NCBI RefSeq assembly: GCF_029227915.1
Contig: NC_079876.1
Location: 21,764,001 to 21,828,000 of the forward strand
From: Hydractinia symbiolongicarpus
Lineage: Eukaryota; Cnidaria; Hydrozoa; Anthoathecata; Hydractiniidae
Reading direction: 5' to 3'
DNA: 64,000 bases
Shown here: positions 1 to 13,300 of the stretch, one piece after another
Layout: each line of letters opens with the position of its first letter
Position numbering within the stretch: the first letter of the stretch is position 1
The notes under the pieces: model-generated
Databases searched by the model: none
The model's input: the letters and a program-made list of their open reading frames with translations, nothing else
What the model was told of the DNA's origin: nothing
Translations under genes and position numbers: made by a program

Positions 1-217
1 GCGCTATCGCATGGAAGCACGTGTTTTACGTATAAGACCTTTATTGGGCGGCAAAAGGCCATATAACAGCATTTAGAGGCCTGTACACGTAGTTGACGGA
101 GTTGTAAGGCCATGGCTCGGTAAGAAACGCCTTGGGACATCGTAGTCCATTGAGTGTGGAAGGAATAGACCGATGGTAAGCTGCGCTAACGCATGGAAGC
201 ACGTGTTCTACGTGAAA

Positions 218-242
218 GGCCTTTATTAGGCGGCAAAAGGCC
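218..242. other. Example of the core hairpin GGCCTTT / AAAGGCC
   Basis: GGCCTTT at 218-224 and AAAGGCC at 236-242 are perfect 7-bp inverted arms around an 11-base loop. The pair is present in many A monomers. HOR boundaries at 37,651 and 16,287 fall at its right arm, CAAAAGGCC, so it may be a preferred exchange or breakage site. That is inference. Confidence 0.5.
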
Positions 243-418
243 ATAAAACAGCCATTAGAGGTCTGTACACGTAGTTGACGGTGTTGTAAGGCCATGGCTC
301 GATGGAAAACGACTTCGGACGTCGTAGACCATTGAGAGTGGAAGGACTAGACCCATGCTAACGTGCGGGCGCACGTGGAAGTACGTGATTCACGTGTAAG
401 ACCTTTTTTAGGAGTCAA

Positions 419-426
419 AAGGCCAT
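419..426 (+). other. Deletion scar between AAGGCCAT direct repeats (51 bp lost)
   Basis: In a normal monomer AAGGCCAT occurs before ATAACAGC and again about 51 bp later before GGCTCGATGG. Here a single AAGGCCAT joins the two, so the segment between was lost together with one repeat copy. The same scar is at 18,290-18,297 in block copy 2. Confidence 0.8.
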
Positions 427-1422
427 GGATCGATGGAGTACGACTTGGGATGTCGTTGTCCGTTGAGATTCGAAGGAATAGACCGATGGTAAATGGTGCA
501 GGCGCGTGGAACCACTTGATTTACGTGTAAGACCTTTTCTGGGCGTCAAAAGGCCATATAACAGCCTTTACAGGCCTGTAAACGCAGTTGACGGTGTTGT
601 AGGTCTATGGCGCAATGAACAACGACTTAGGGCGTGGTAGACCATTGTGAGTGGAAGGTATAGATCGATGGTAACCTGTTCTAAGGCATGGAAGCACGTG
701 TTTTACGTGTAAGGCCATTCTTGGGCGGCAAAAGACCATGTAACAGCATTTAGAGACCTGTACACGTAGTTGACGGTGTTGTAAGTCTATGTCGCAATGA
801 AAAACGACTTTGGACGACGTAGACCATTGAGAGTGGAAGGAATAGAACGATTGTAACATGCGCCAACGCATGGAAGCACGTGTTTTACGTGTAAGGCCTT
901 TATTGAGAGACAAAAGGCCATGTAAAAGCATTTAGAGGCCTGTACACGTAGTTGACGGTGTTGTAAGTCTTTGTCCCAATGAAAAACGACTTTGGACGAC
1001 GTAGACCATTGAGAGTGGAAGGAATAGAACGATTGTAACCTGCGCTAGAAAATGGATACACGTGTTTTACGTGTAAGGCTTTTATTAGGCTGCAAAAGGC
1101 CATATAACAGCATTTAGAGGCCTCTACACGTAGTTGACAGTGTTGTAATGTCATGGTTCGATGGAATACGACTTGGGACGTCGTAGTCCATTGAGAGTGG
1201 AAGGAATAGACCTATGGTAACCTGCGCAGGCACGTCGAACAACGTGATTTACATGTAAGACCTTTTACAGCCGTCAAAAGGCCATATAACAGCCTTTAGA
1301 GGCCTGTACACATTGTTTACGGTGTTGTAAGTCTATGGCGCAATGAAAAACGACTTCGGACGACGTAGACAATTGAGGGTGGAAGGACTAGACCGATGGT
1401 AACCTGCGCTAACGCATGGGAG

Positions 1423-1437
1423 CACGTGTTTTACGTG
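1423..1437. promoter_or_regulatory. Example of the A-type dyad CACGTGTTTTACGTG
   Basis: CACGT and ACGTG form 5-bp inverted arms around a 5-bp centre. This 15-bp motif, or a near match, occurs in most A monomers of the forward arm and is among the most constant parts of the unit. CACGTG is the core site of several eukaryotic bHLH proteins, including the yeast centromere factor Cbf1. A protein-binding role here is inference. Confidence 0.45.
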
Positions 1438-4400
1438 CAAGGCCTTTATTGGTCGGCAAACGCCCATATAACAGCATTTAGAGACCTGTACACGTAGTTG
1501 ACTGTGTTCTAAAGTCATGGCTCGATGGAAAACGACTTTGGACGACGTAGACCATTGAGAGTGGAAGGACTACACCGATGGTAACCTGCGCAGGCACGTG
1601 CAACTACTTGATTTACGTGTAAGACCTTTTTCAGGCGTCAAAAGCCATATAACAGCCTTTAGAGGCCTGTACACGTAGTTGCCGGTGTTGTAAGTCTATG
1701 GTGCAATGAAAAACGACTTCGGACGACGTAGACAATTGAGGGTGGAAGGACTAGACCGATGGTAACCTGCGCTAACGCATGGGAGCACGTGTTTTACGTG
1801 CAAGGCCTTTATTGGTCGGCAAAAGCCCATATAACAGCATTTAGAGACCTGTACACGTAGTTGACTGTGTTCTAAAGTCATGACTCGATGGAAAACGACT
1901 TTGGAAGACGTAGACCATTGAGAGTGGAAGGACTACACCGATGGTAACCTGCGCAGGCACGTCGAACAACGTGATTTACATGTAAGACCTTTTACAGCCG
2001 TCAAAAGGCCATATAACAGCCTTTAGAGGCCTGTACACGTAGTTGACAGTGTTTTAATGTCATGGCTCGATGGAATACGACTTGGGACGTCGTAGTCCGT
2101 TGTGTGTGGAGAGAATAGACCGATGGTAACCTGCACTACTTGATTTACGTGTAAGACCTTTTTCAGGCGTCAAAAGCCATATAACGGCATTTAGAGGCCT
2201 CTACACGTAGTTGACAGTGTTGTAATGTCATGGCTCGATGGAATACGACTTGGGACTTCGTAGTCCATTGAGAGTGGAAGGAATAGACCGATGGTAACCT
2301 GCGCAGGCACGTCGAACAACGTGATTTACATGTAAGACCTTTTACAGCCGTCAAAAGGCCATATAACAGCCTTTAGAGGCCTGTACACATTGTTGACGGT
2401 GTGGTAAGTCTATGGCGCAATGAAAAACGACTTCGGACGACGTAGACAATTGAGGGTGGAAGGACTAGACCGATGGTAACCTGCGCTAACGCATGGGAGC
2501 ACGTGTTTTACGTGCAAGGCCTTTATTGGTCGGCAAACGCCCATATAACAGCATTTAGAGACCTGTACACGTAGTTGACTGTGTTCTAAAGTCATGGCTC
2601 GATGGAAAACGACTTTGGACGACGTAGACCATTGAGAGTGGAAGGAATAGAACGATTGTAACCTGCGCTAGAAAATGGATACACGTGTTTTACGTTTAAG
2701 GCTTTTATTAGGCTACAAAAGGCCATATAACAGCATTTAGAGGCCTCTACACGTAGTTGACAGTGTTGTAATGTCATGGCTCGATGGAATACGACTTGGG
2801 ACGTCGTAGTCCATTGAGAGTGGAAGGAATAGACCGATGGTAACCTGCACAGGCACGTCGAACAACGTGATTTACATGTAAGACCTTTTACAGCCGTCAA
2901 AAGGCCATATAACAGCCTTTAGAGGCATGTACACGTAGTTGACGGTGTTGTAAGGCCATGGCTCGATGGAAAACGACTTGGGACGTCGTAGACCATTGAG
3001 AGTGGAAGGACTAGACCCATTCTAACGTGCGGGCGCACGTGGAAGTACGTGATTCACGTGTAAGACATTTTTTAGGAGTCAAAAGGCCATAAAACAGCCG
3101 TTAGAGGCCTGTACAAGCAGTTGGCAGTATTGTATGGCTATGGCGCAATGGAAAACGACTTGGGACGTCGTAGTCCGTTGTGTGTGGAGAGAATAGACCG
3201 ATGGTAACCTGCACTAGCGCATAGAAGAATGTGATTTAAGTGTAAGGCCTTTATTAGGCGGCACAAGGCCATATATCAGCATTTAGAGGCCTGTACACGT
3301 AGTTGACGGAGTTGTAGGGCCATAGATCGATGGAGTACGACTTGGGATGTCGTTGTCCGTTGAGATTGGAAGGAATAGACCGATGGTAAACTGTGCAGGC
3401 GCGTGGAACCACTTGATTTACGTGTAAGACCTTTTCTGGGCGTCAAAAGGCCATATAACAGCCTTTAGATACCTGTACACGCAGTTGACGGTGTTGTAGG
3501 TCTATGGCGCAATGAACAACGACTTAGGGCGTGGTAGACCATTGAGAGTGGAAGGTATAGATCGATGGTAACCTGTTCTAAGGCATGGAAGCACGTGTTT
3601 TACGTGTAAGGCCTTTCTTGGGCGGCAAAAGGCCATGTAACAGCCGTTAGAGACCTGTACACGCAGTTGGCGGTATTTTAAGGCTATGGCACAATGGAAA
3701 ACGACTTGGGACGTCGTAGTCCATTGCGTGTGGATGGAATAGACCGATGGTAACCTGCGCTAACTATGGAAGCACGTGTTTTACGTGTGAGGCCTTTATT
3801 GGGCGGCAAGAAGACTTATAACAGCATTTAGAGGCATGTACATGTAGTTGACGGTGTTGTAAATCTATGGCGCAATGAAAAACGACTTAGAATGTCGTAG
3901 TCCAATAAGTGTGGCAGGAATAGACCAATGCTGTATTGCGCTAACGTATGGAACCACGTGTTTTACGTATAAGACCTTTATTGGGCGGCAAAAGGCCATA
4001 TAACAGCATTAACAGGCCTGCACACGTAGTTGAAAGTGTTGTAAGCCCATGGATCGATGAAGTACGACTTGCGACGTCGTTGTCCGTTGAGAGTGGAAGG
4101 AATAGACTGATGGTAAACTTTGCAGGCACGTGGAACCACGTGATTTACGTGTAAGACTTTCTTTAAGCGTCAAAAGGCCATATAACAGCCGTTAGAAGAA
4201 ACTTGTACACGCAGTTGGCGGTATTGCAAGGCTATGGCGCAATGGAAAATGACTAGGGACGTCGTAGTCCATTGCGTGTGGACGGAATAGACCGATGGTA
4301 ACCGGCGCTAGCGCATGGAAGAACGTGTTTTACGTGTAAGGCCTTTATTGGGCGGCACAAGGCCATATAACAGCATTTAGAGGCCTGTATACTTAGTTGA

Positions 4401-7400
4401 CGGTGTTGTAAGGCCATGGCTCGATGGAAAACGACTTGGGACGTCGTAGTCCATTGAGAGTGGAAGGAATAGAACGATTGTAACCTGCGCTAGAAAATGG
4501 ATACACGTGTTCTACGTGAAAGGCCTTTATTGGGCGACAGAAGGTCATATAACAGTTTTTAGATCCATATGCACGTAGTTGACGGTGTTGTAAAGCCATG
4601 GCTCGATGGAGTACTGCTTGGAACGTCGTAGTCCATTGAGAGTGGAAGGAATAGAACGATTGTAACTTGCTCTAGAAAATGGATACACGTGTTTTACGTG
4701 TAAGGCTTTTATTAGGCTGCAAAAGGCCATATAACAGCATTTAGAGGCCTATACACGTAGTTGACGGTGTTGTAAGGCCATGGCTCGATGGAAAAAGACT
4801 TTGGACGATGTAGACCATTGAGAGTGGAAGGAATAGACCGATGGTACCCTGCTCAGGCACGTGCAAGAACTTAATTTACGTGTAAGACCTTTTTAGGCGT
4901 CAAAAGGCCATATAACAGCCTTTAGAGGCCTGTACACGTTGTTGACGGTGTTGTAAGTGTTTGGCGCAATGAAAAACGACTTCGGACGACGTAGACCATT
5001 GAGGGTGGAAGGACTAGACCGATGGTAACCTGCGCTGACGCATGGAAGCACGTGTTTTACGTGTAAGGCCTTTATTGAGAGACAAAAGGCCATATAAAAG
5101 CATTTAGAGGCCTGTACACGTAGTTGACGGTGTTCTAAAGTCATGGCTCGATGGAAAAAGACTTTGGACGACGTAGACCATTGAGAGTGGAAGGAATAGC
5201 CGATGGTAACCTGCGCAGGCACGTGCAACAACTTGATTGACGTGAAAGACCTTTTTAGACGTCAAAGAGCCCTATACACGTTGTTGACGGTGTTGTAAGT
5301 CTATGGCGCAATGAAAAACGACTTCGGACGACGTAGACCATTGAGGGTGTAAGGACTACACCGATGGTAACCTGCGCTAACGTAAGGAAGCACGTGTTTT
5401 ACGTGTATGGCCTTTATTGAGAGACAAAAGGCCATATAACAGCATTTAGAGGTCTGTACACGTAGTTGACAGTGTTCTAAAGTCATGGATCGATGGAAAA
5501 CGAATTGGGACCTCGTAGTACATTGAGAGTGGAAGGACTAGACCGTTGGTGACCTGCGCGGGCACGTGGAACCACTTGATTTACGTGTAAGATCTTTTGT
5601 AGGCGTCAAAAGGCCATATAACGGCCTTTAAAGGCCTGTACACGTAGTTGACGGTGTTGTAAGTCTATGGCGCAATGAAAAACGACTTTTGACGACGTAG
5701 ACCATTGAGAATGGAAGGACTAGGCCGATGGTAACATGCACTAACGCATGAAAGCACGTGTTTTACGTGTAAGGACCTTATTGGGCGGCAAAAGGCCATG
5801 TAACAGCCTTTAGAGGCCTGTACATGCAGTTGAAGGTGTTGCAAGGGCATGGCGCGATGGAAAACGACTTGGGACGACGTAGACCATTGAGTGTGGAAGG
5901 AATGGAACGACGGTAACCTGCGCTAACGCATGAGAGCACGTGTTTTACGTGCAAGGCCTTTATTGGTCGGCAAAAGCCCATATAACAGCATTTAGAGACC
6001 TGTACACGTAGTTGACGGTGTTGTAAGGCTATAGCGCAATGGCAAAGGACTTTGGACGTCGTAGTCTATTGAGTGTAGAAGGAATAGACCGATGGTTGTC
6101 TGTGCAAACTCATGCAACTACGTTTTTAACGTGTAAGGACTTTATTGGGCGGCAAAAGGCCATAAAACAGTATATAGAGGACTGTACACGTAGTTGACGG
6201 TATTGTAAGGGCATGATTCGATGGAAAACGACTTGGGACGTTGTAGTCCATTGAGGGTGGAAGGACTAGACCCATCGTTCAACGTGCGGGGCACGTGGAA
6301 CTACGTGATTCACATGTAAAATCTTTATTAGGCATCAAAAGGCCATATAACAGCCTTTAGAGGCCTGTGCACGCAGTTGACGGTTTTTTATGGCTATAGC
6401 GCAATAAAAAAAGGACTTGGGACGTCGTAGTCCATTGATTGTGGAAGGAATGGACGGACGATAACCTGCGCTAACGCATGGGAGCACGTGTTTTACGTGC
6501 AAGGCCTTTATTGATCGGCAAAAGCCCATATAACAGCATTTAGAGATCTGTACACGTTGTTGACGGTGTTGTAAGTCTATGGCGCAATGAAAAACGACTT
6601 CGGACGACGTAGACAATTAAGGATAGAAGGACTAGACCGATGGTAACCTGCGCTAACGCATGGAAGCACGTGTTTTACGTGTAAGGCCTTTATTGAGAGA
6701 CAAAAGGCCATGTAAAAGCATTTAGAGGCCTGTACACGTAGTTGACGGTGTTGTAAGTCTATGTCGCAATGAAAAACGACTTGGGACGTCGTAGTCCATT
6801 GAGGGTGAAGGACTAGACCGATGGTAACCTGCGCTAACGCATGGAAACACGTGTTTTACGTGTAAGGCCTTTATTGAGAGACAAAACTTCATGTAAAAGC
6901 ATTTAGAGGCCTGTACACGTAGTTAATGGTGTTGTAAGTCTATGGCGCATTGAAAAACGATTTGGGACGTCGTAGTCCAATGAGTGTGAAAGGAATAGAC
7001 CGATGGTAACATGCGCTAACGCATGAAAGCACGTGTTTTACTATTATTAGGCGGCAAAACGCCTTTAGAGGCCGGTACACGTAGTTGACGGTGTTGTAAG
7101 GGCATGGCTCGATGGAAAACGATTTGGGACGACGTAGTCCATTGAGGGTGGAAGGACTAGACACATCGTTCAACGTGCGGGGCACGTGGAACTACGTGAT
7201 TCACATGTAAAATCTTTATTAGGCATCAAAAGGCCATATAACAGCCTTTAGAGGCCTGTGCACGCAGTTGACGGTTTTTTATGGCTATAGCGCAATGAAA
7301 AAGGACTTGGGACGTCGTAGTCCATTGATTGTGGAAGGAATGGACGGACGATAACATGCGCTAACGCATTGGAGCACGTGTTTTACGTGCAAGGCCTTTA

Positions 7401-8569
7401 TTGATCGGCAAAAGCCCATATAACAGCCTTTGAAGACATGTACACGTAGTTGACAGTGTTGTAAGGCCATGGCTCGATAGAAAATGACTTGGGACGTCAT
7501 AGTCCATTGAGAGTGGAAGGAATAGAACGATTGTAACCTGCGCTACAAAATGAATACACGTGTTCTACGTGAAAGGCCTTTAATGGGCGGTAAAAGGCCA
7601 TATAACAGTTTTTAGATCCATATGCACGTAGTTGACAGTGTTGTAAAGCCATGGCTCGATGGAGTACTGCTTGGAACGTCGTAGTCCATTGAGAGTGGAA
7701 GGAATAGAACGATTGTAACTTGCTCTAGAAAATGGATACACGTGTTTTACGTGTAAGGCTTTTATTAGGCTGGAAAAGGCCATATAACAGCATTTAGAGG
7801 CCTGTACAGGTAGTTGACGGTGTTGTAAGGCCATGGATCGATGGAGTACGACTTGAGATGTCGTTGTCCGTTGAGATTGGAAGGAATAGACCGATGGTAA
7901 ACTGTGCAGGCGCGTGGAACCACTTGATTTACGTGTAAGACCTTTTCTGGGCGTCAAAAGGGCATATAACACCCTTTAGAGGCCTGTACACGTAGTTGAC
8001 GGTGTTTTAAGTCTATGGCGCTTTCGATAACGACTTTGGAAGACGTAGACCATTGAGAGTGGAAGGAATAGACCGATGGTAACATGCCCTAACGCATAAA
8101 AGCAGGTGTTTTACGTGTAAGGCCTTTATTAGGCCGAAAAAGGCCATATAACAGCCTTTAGAGGCCTATACTCGTAATTGACGGTTTTGTAAGGCTATAG
8201 CGCAATGAAAAAGGACTTGGGACGTTCTAGTCCATTGAGTGTGGGAGGAATAGACCGATGGTAACCTCCGCTAACGCATGAAAGCACGTGTTTTACGTGC
8301 AAGGACTTTATTGAACGGCAATAGGCCATAAAGCAGCATTTAGGGGTCTGTACACGTAGTTGACAGTTCTAAAGTCATGGCTCGATGGAAAACGAATTGG
8401 GACGTCGTAGTACATTGAGAGTGGCAGGACTAGACCCATCGTAACGTGCGCGGGCACGTGGAACTGTGTGATTCACATATAAGACCTTTACTAGGCATCA
8501 AAGGCCATATAACAGCCTTTAGAAGTCTGTGCACGCAGTTGACGGTTTTGTAAGGCTATAGTGCAAAGA

Positions 8570-10330
8570 CAAAGGACGTGGGACGTCGTAGTAAGTGTAG
8601 AAGGAATAGACAGATGGTTGTCTGTGCGAGCTCATGCAACTACGTGTTTAACGTATGAGGCCTTTATTGGGCGGGAAAAGTCCATAAAACAGCATTGAGA
8701 GACCTGTACAAGTAGTTGACAGTGTTGTAAGTCTATGGCGCATTGAAAAACGACTTTAGACGACGTAGACCATTGAGAGTGGAAGGACTAGACCGATGGT
8801 AACCTGCGCTAACGCATGGAAGCACGTGTTTTCTGTGTAAGGCCTTTATTAGGCCGTTAAAGTCCATATAACAGCCTGTAGAGGCCTGTACACGTAGTTG
8901 ACGGTGTTGTAAGGGCATGGCTCGATGGAAAACGACTTGGGACGTCGTAGTCCATTGAAGGTGGAAGGACTAGACCCATCGTAACGTGCGCGGGCACGTG
9001 GAACTATGTGATTCACATGTAAGACCTTCACTAGGCATTCAAGGGCCATATAACAGCCTTTAGAAGCCTCTGCACGCAGTTGACGGTTTTGTAAGGCTAT
9101 AGCGCAATGACAAAGGACTTGGGACGTCGTAGTCTATTGAGTGTAGAAGGAATAGACCGATGGTTGTCTGTGCGAACTCATGCAACTACGTGTTTAACGT
9201 ATAATGCCTTTATTGGGCGGGAAAAGTCCATAAAACAGAATTTAGAGATCTGTACACGTAATTAATTGTGTTGTAAGGGCATGGCTCGATGGAAAACGAT
9301 TTGGGACGACGTAGACCATTGAGAGTGGTCGGAATCGACCGGTGGTAACCTGCGAAGGCACGTGGAACCACTTGATTTACGTGTAAGACCTTTTTTAGGC
9401 GTCAAAAGGCCATATAACGGCCTTTAGAGGCCTGTACACGTAGTTGACGGTGTTGTAAGTCTATGGCGCAATGACAAAGGACATGGGACGGCGTAGTCTA
9501 TTGAGTGTAGAAGGAATAGACCGATGGTTGTCTGTGCGAGCTCATGCAACTACGTGTTTAACGTATGAGGCCTTTATTGGGCGGGAAAAGTCCATAAAAC
9601 AGCATTGAGAGACCTGTACACGTAATTGACGGTGTTGTAAGTCAATGGCGCATTGAAAAACGACTTTAGACAACGTACACCATTGAGAGTGGAAGGACTA
9701 GACCGATGGTAACCTGCGCTAATGCATGGAAGCACGTGTTTTACGTGTAAGGCCTTTATTAGGCCGCAAAACGCCATATAACAGCCTGTAGAGGCCTTTA
9801 CACGTAGTTGACGGTGTTGTGAGGGCATGGCTCGATGGAAAACGACTTGGGACGTCGTAGTCTATTGACGGTGGAAGGACTAGACCCATCGTAACGTGCG
9901 CGGGCACGTGGAACTATGTCACTCACATGAAAGACCTTTACTAGGCATCAAAAGGACATATAACAGCCTTTAGAAGCCTGTGCACGCAGTTGACGGTTTT
10001 GTAAGGCTATAGCGCAATGACAAAGGACGTGGGACGTCGTAGTGAGTGTAGAAGGAATAGACTGGTTGTCTGTGCGAGCTCATGCAACTACGTGTTTAAC
10101 GTATGAGGCCTTTATTGGGCGGGAAAAGTCCATAAAACAGAATTGAGAGATCTGTATACGTAATTGATGGTGTTGTAAGGCCATCGCTCGATAGAAAACG
10201 ACTTGGGACGACGTAGATCATTGAGAGTGGACGGAATAGACCGGCGGTAACCTGCGCAGGCACGTGGAACCACTTGATTTACGTGTAAGACCTTTTTTAG
10301 GCGTCAAAAGGCCATAAAACGGCCTTTAGA
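8570..10330 (+). repeat. Loose 5-monomer higher-order pattern
   Basis: C-type monomers with ACGTATGAGGCC recur at 8,651 and 9,561 (910 bp). ACGTATAATGCC and ACGTATGAGGCC monomers recur at 9,197 and 10,099 (902 bp). Flanking A monomers with TCCATAAAACAG follow the same spacing. A small deletion after CGTCGTAGT is shared by about 8,590 and 10,040, giving an 8-monomer echo of 1,450 bp. Copies differ at many bases, so this is an older HOR. Confidence 0.7.
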
Positions 10331-13300
10331 GGCCTGTACACGTAGTTGACGGAGTTGTAAGTCTATGGCGCTTTGAAAAATGACTTTGGACGACGTAGAC
10401 CATTGAAAGTGGAAGGACTAGACCGATGGTAACCTGCGCTAACGCATGGAAGCACGTGTTTTACGTGTATGGCCATTATTAAGAGGCAAAAGGCCATGTA
10501 AAAGCATTTAGAGGCCTGTACTCGTAATTGACGGCTTTGTAAGGCTATAGAGCATTGAAAAAGGACTTGTGACGTTCTAGTTCATTGAATGTGGGAGGAC
10601 TAGACCGATGGTAACCTGCGCTAACGCATGGAAGCACGTGTTTTACGTGTAAGGCCTTTATTAAGAGGCAAAAGGCCATATAACAGCCTGTAGAGGCCTG
10701 TACACGTAGTTAACGGTGTTGTAAGGCCATGGCTCGATGGAAAAAGACTTTGGACGACGTAGACCATTGAGAGTGGAAGGACTAGACCGATGGTAACCTG
10801 CGATGACGCATAGAAGTACGTGTTTTACGTAAAAGGCCTTTATTGGTCGACAAAAGCCCATATAACATCATTTGGAGATCTTTACACGTAGTTGATGGTG
10901 TTGTAAGGTCATGGCTCAATGGAAAACGACTTGGACGACGTAGACCATTGAGAGTGGACGGAATAGACCGGTGGTACCTGCGCAGGCACGTGGAACCACT
11001 TGATTCACCTGTAAGACCTTTACTAGGCACCAAAAGGCCATATAACAGCCTTTAGAGGCCTGTGCACGCAGTTAATGGTTTTGTAAGGCTATAGCGCAAT
11101 GAAAAAGGACTTGGGACGTCCTAGTCCATCGAGTGTGGGAGAAATAGACCGATGGTAACCTGCGCTAACGCATGGAAGCACGTGTTTTACGTGCAAGGAT
11201 TTTATTGAGTAGGAAAAGGCCATAAAGCAGCATTTAGAGGTCTGTACACGTAGTTGACAGTGTTCTAAAGTCATGGATCGATGGAAAACGAATTGGGACG
11301 TCGTAGTACATTGAGAATGGAAGGACTAGACCGATGGTAACCTGCGCTAACGCATGAAAGCACGTGTTTTACGTGTAAGGACTTTATTGGGCGGCAAAAG
11401 GCCATGTAACAGCCTTTAGAGGCCTGTACATGCAGTTGACGGCTTTTTAAGGCTATAGCGCAAAGACAAAGAACTTGGGACGTCGTAGCCTATTGAGTGT
11501 AGAAGGAATAGACCAATGGTTGTCTGTACTAACTCATGCAACCACGTGTTTAACGTATAAGGCCTTTGTTGGGCGGGAAAAGTCCATATAACAGCATTGA
11601 GAGACCTCTACACGTAGTTGACGGTTTTGTAAGTCTATGGCGCAATGAAAAACGACTTTGGACGACGTAGACCATTCAGAGTGGAAGGACTAGACCGATG
11701 GTAACCTGCGCTAACGCATGGAAGCACGTGTTTTACGTGTAAGATCTTTATTAGGCATCAAAAGGCCATATAACGGCCTTTAGAGGCCTGTGCACGCAGT
11801 TGACGACTTTGTAAGGCCAGGACTCGATGGAAAACGACTTGGGACGTCGTAGTCCATCGAGGGTGGAAGGACTAGACCCATCGTTCCACGTGCGCGGCAC
11901 GTGGAACTACGTGATTCACATGTAAGATCTTTATTAGGCATCAAAAGGCCATATAACGGCCTTCAGAGGCCTGTGCAGGCAGTTGACGGCTTTGTAAGGC
12001 CATGGCTCGATGGAAAACAACTTTGGACGACGTAGACCATTGAGAGTGGACGGAATAGAGCGGTGGTAACCTGCGCAGGCACGTGGAGCCACTTGATTTA
12101 CGTGTAAGACCCTTTTTAGGCGTCAAAAGGCCACATAACGGCCTTTAGAGGCCTGTTCACGTAGTTGACGGTGTTGTATGTCTATGTCGCAATGAAAAAC
12201 GACTTTGGACGACGTAGACCATTGAGTGTGGAAGGAATGGACCGACGATAACCTGCGCTAACGCATGGGAATACGTTTTTTACGTGCAAGGCCTTTATTG
12301 ATCGGCAAACGCCCATATAACAGCATTTAGACACCTGTACACGTAGTTGACGGTGTTGTAAGTCTATGGCCCTTTGAAAAACGACTTTGAACGACGTAGA
12401 CTATTGATTATGGGAGGAATAGACCGATGGTAACCTGCCCTAACGCATGGAACTACGTGATTCACATGTAAGACCTTTAGTAGGCCGCAAAAGGCCATAT
12501 AACAGCCTTTAGAGGCGTGTACTCGTAATTGACGGTTTTGTAAGGCTATAGCGCAATGAAAAAGGACTTGGGACGTTCTAGTCCATGGAGTTTGGGAGGA
12601 ATAGACCGATGGTAACCTGCGCTAACGCATGGAAGAACGTGTTTTACGTGCAAGGACTTTATTGGGTGGCAAACGGCCATAAAGCAGCATTTAGAGGTCT
12701 GTTGACGTAGTTGATAGTGATCTAACGGCATGGCTCGATGGAAAACGACTTTGGATGACGAGGACCATTCAGAGTGGAAGGACTAGACCGATGGTAACCT
12801 GCGCTAACGCATGGAAACACGTGTTTTACGTGTAACGACTTTATTGGGCGGCAAAAGGCCATATAACAGTATATAGAGGACTGTACACGTAGTTGACGGT
12901 ATTGTAAGGGCATGGCTCGATGGAAAATGACTTGGGACGTCGTAGTCCATCGGGGTGGAAGGACTAGACCCATCGTTCCACGTGCGCGGCACGTGGAACT
13001 ACGTGATTCACATGTAAGATCTTTATTAGGCATAAAAAGGCCATAAAACGGCCTTTAGCGGCCCTATCACGCAGTTGACGACTTTGTAAGGGCATGGCTC
13101 GATGGAAAACGACTTGGGACGTCGTAGTCCGTTGTGTGTGGAGAGAATAGACCGATGGTAACCTGCACTAGCGCATAGAAGAATGTGATTTACGTGTAAG
13201 GCCTTTATTAGGCGTCACAAGGCCATATATCAGCATTTGGAGGCCTGTGCACGCCAGTTGACGGTATTGTAAGGCCATGGCTCGTTGAGAAGCGGTTAGG

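Larger units (their letters stand above)
1..7024 (+). repeat. Large duplicated block, copy 1 (at least 7.0 kb)
   Basis: Every stretch I compared here recurs 17,871 bp downstream without a difference, up to 7,024; the next base is G here and C in copy 2. The block contains an irregular A/B/C mosaic of about 39 monomers and several private indels, including the 51-bp deletion at 419-426 and a shortened B monomer near 2,127. The left edge lies at or before the window start, so the true duplication may be longer. Confidence 0.93.

Noticed and set aside
1-200. Promoter or CArG/TATA element at the recurrent GGCCATATAACAG
   Set aside because: It does not meet the CC(A/T)6GG rule, there is no downstream gene, and it recurs in essentially every monomer as satellite backbone.
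3948-4154. Plus-strand open frames in the forward arm (also 10,843-11,055, 21,819-22,025, 33,989-34,195, 46,315-46,506)
   Set aside because: Short, made wholly of satellite, opened by local base changes and copied with the block duplications. There is no evidence of coding constraint.
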